A stretch of DNA of 13,464 nucleotides from Rickettsiales bacterium (GTDB lineage: Bacteria; Pseudomonadota; Alphaproteobacteria; Rickettsiales; UBA3002), in the NCBI GenBank assembly GCA_027489915.1, contig JAIXZB010000143.1:1-13464 (forward strand). The letters are read 5' to 3'. The notes under the pieces are model-generated. The model worked only from the letters and a program-made list of their open reading frames with translations, was not told the DNA's origin and ran no database searches. The translations under genes were made by a program, and so were the position numbers. How positions within the stretch are numbered: position 1 is the first letter of the stretch; each line of letters starts with the position of its first letter. This document shows positions 13,431 to 13,464 of the stretch, in pieces.

Positions 13431-13464
13431 AACGTCCGACCTTTGCCTTCGGAGGGCAACGCTC
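13410..13464 (-). tRNA. tRNA-Arg (anticodon CCG), 3' part; 5' end beyond the window
   Basis: On the minus strand the anticodon stem TTGCC/GGCAA (13443-13447 with 13455-13459) encloses the loop CTCCGAA, giving anticodon CCG (13450-13452), which reads CGG. A 5-nt variable region follows, then a T arm with loop TTCGAAT (13426-13432), the acceptor strand CGGGTGC, discriminator G and an encoded CCA (13410-13412). The D arm and 5' acceptor strand lie past the right edge. The genomic CCA is normal for many bacteria. The 3' end is duplicated nearby. Confidence 0.93.

Noticed and set aside
13272..13464. Genomic island boundary at the tRNA
   Set aside because: The repeat is real, but no integrase, transposase or phage gene is in the window and nearby genes look like core genes, so an island is not claimed.

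Overview
The window reads as ordinary bacterial chromosome of roughly balanced base composition (judged by eye), most likely alphaproteobacterial. The cold-shock protein, the class I methyltransferase with a YPYP N-terminus and the tRNA-Arg(CCG) all resemble alphaproteobacterial versions. This placement is inference from family resemblance; no genus can be named.

Layout. From 9540 down to 1 every gene lies on the minus strand. Read in transcription order they are: cystathionine beta-synthase (8140-9540); a single-pass membrane protein of unknown function (7370-7987); a cystathionine gamma-lyase/synthase-type PLP enzyme (6156-7313); a glycoside hydrolase family 114-like domain fused to a long RTX calcium-binding repeat block (4042-6084); a cold-shock protein with a strong sigma70-type promoter and a leader of about 210 nt (3568-3774); a DEAD-box RNA helicase with a basic, glycine-rich tail (2005-3342); a short bifunctional mannose-1-phosphate guanylyltransferase/mannose-6-phosphate isomerase (748-1935); and the N-terminal part of a flavin amine oxidase-like oxidoreductase running off the window (1-664). 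To the right, on the plus strand, are a SAM-dependent methyltransferase (9656-11008) and a DExH-box helicase (11076-13271). The window ends inside a minus-strand tRNA-Arg(CCG), whose 3' end is duplicated 78 bp away.

How the genes fit together. The CBS and gamma-lyase genes, separated only by the membrane protein gene, would together convert homocysteine and serine to cysteine (reverse transsulfuration). The cold-shock protein and DEAD-box helicase sit next to each other and form a plausible cold/RNA-structure locus. The GH114-RTX protein is probably exported by a type I system and may act on a galactosamine-containing exopolysaccharide; no transporter gene lies in the window. The manC-like gene would supply GDP-mannose for surface polysaccharide. 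There is no mobile-element gene, CRISPR array or rRNA. The most unusual items are the GH114-RTX fusion, the duplicated tRNA 3' end, the DETD motif in the DEAD-box helicase and the altered motif VI of the DExH helicase.
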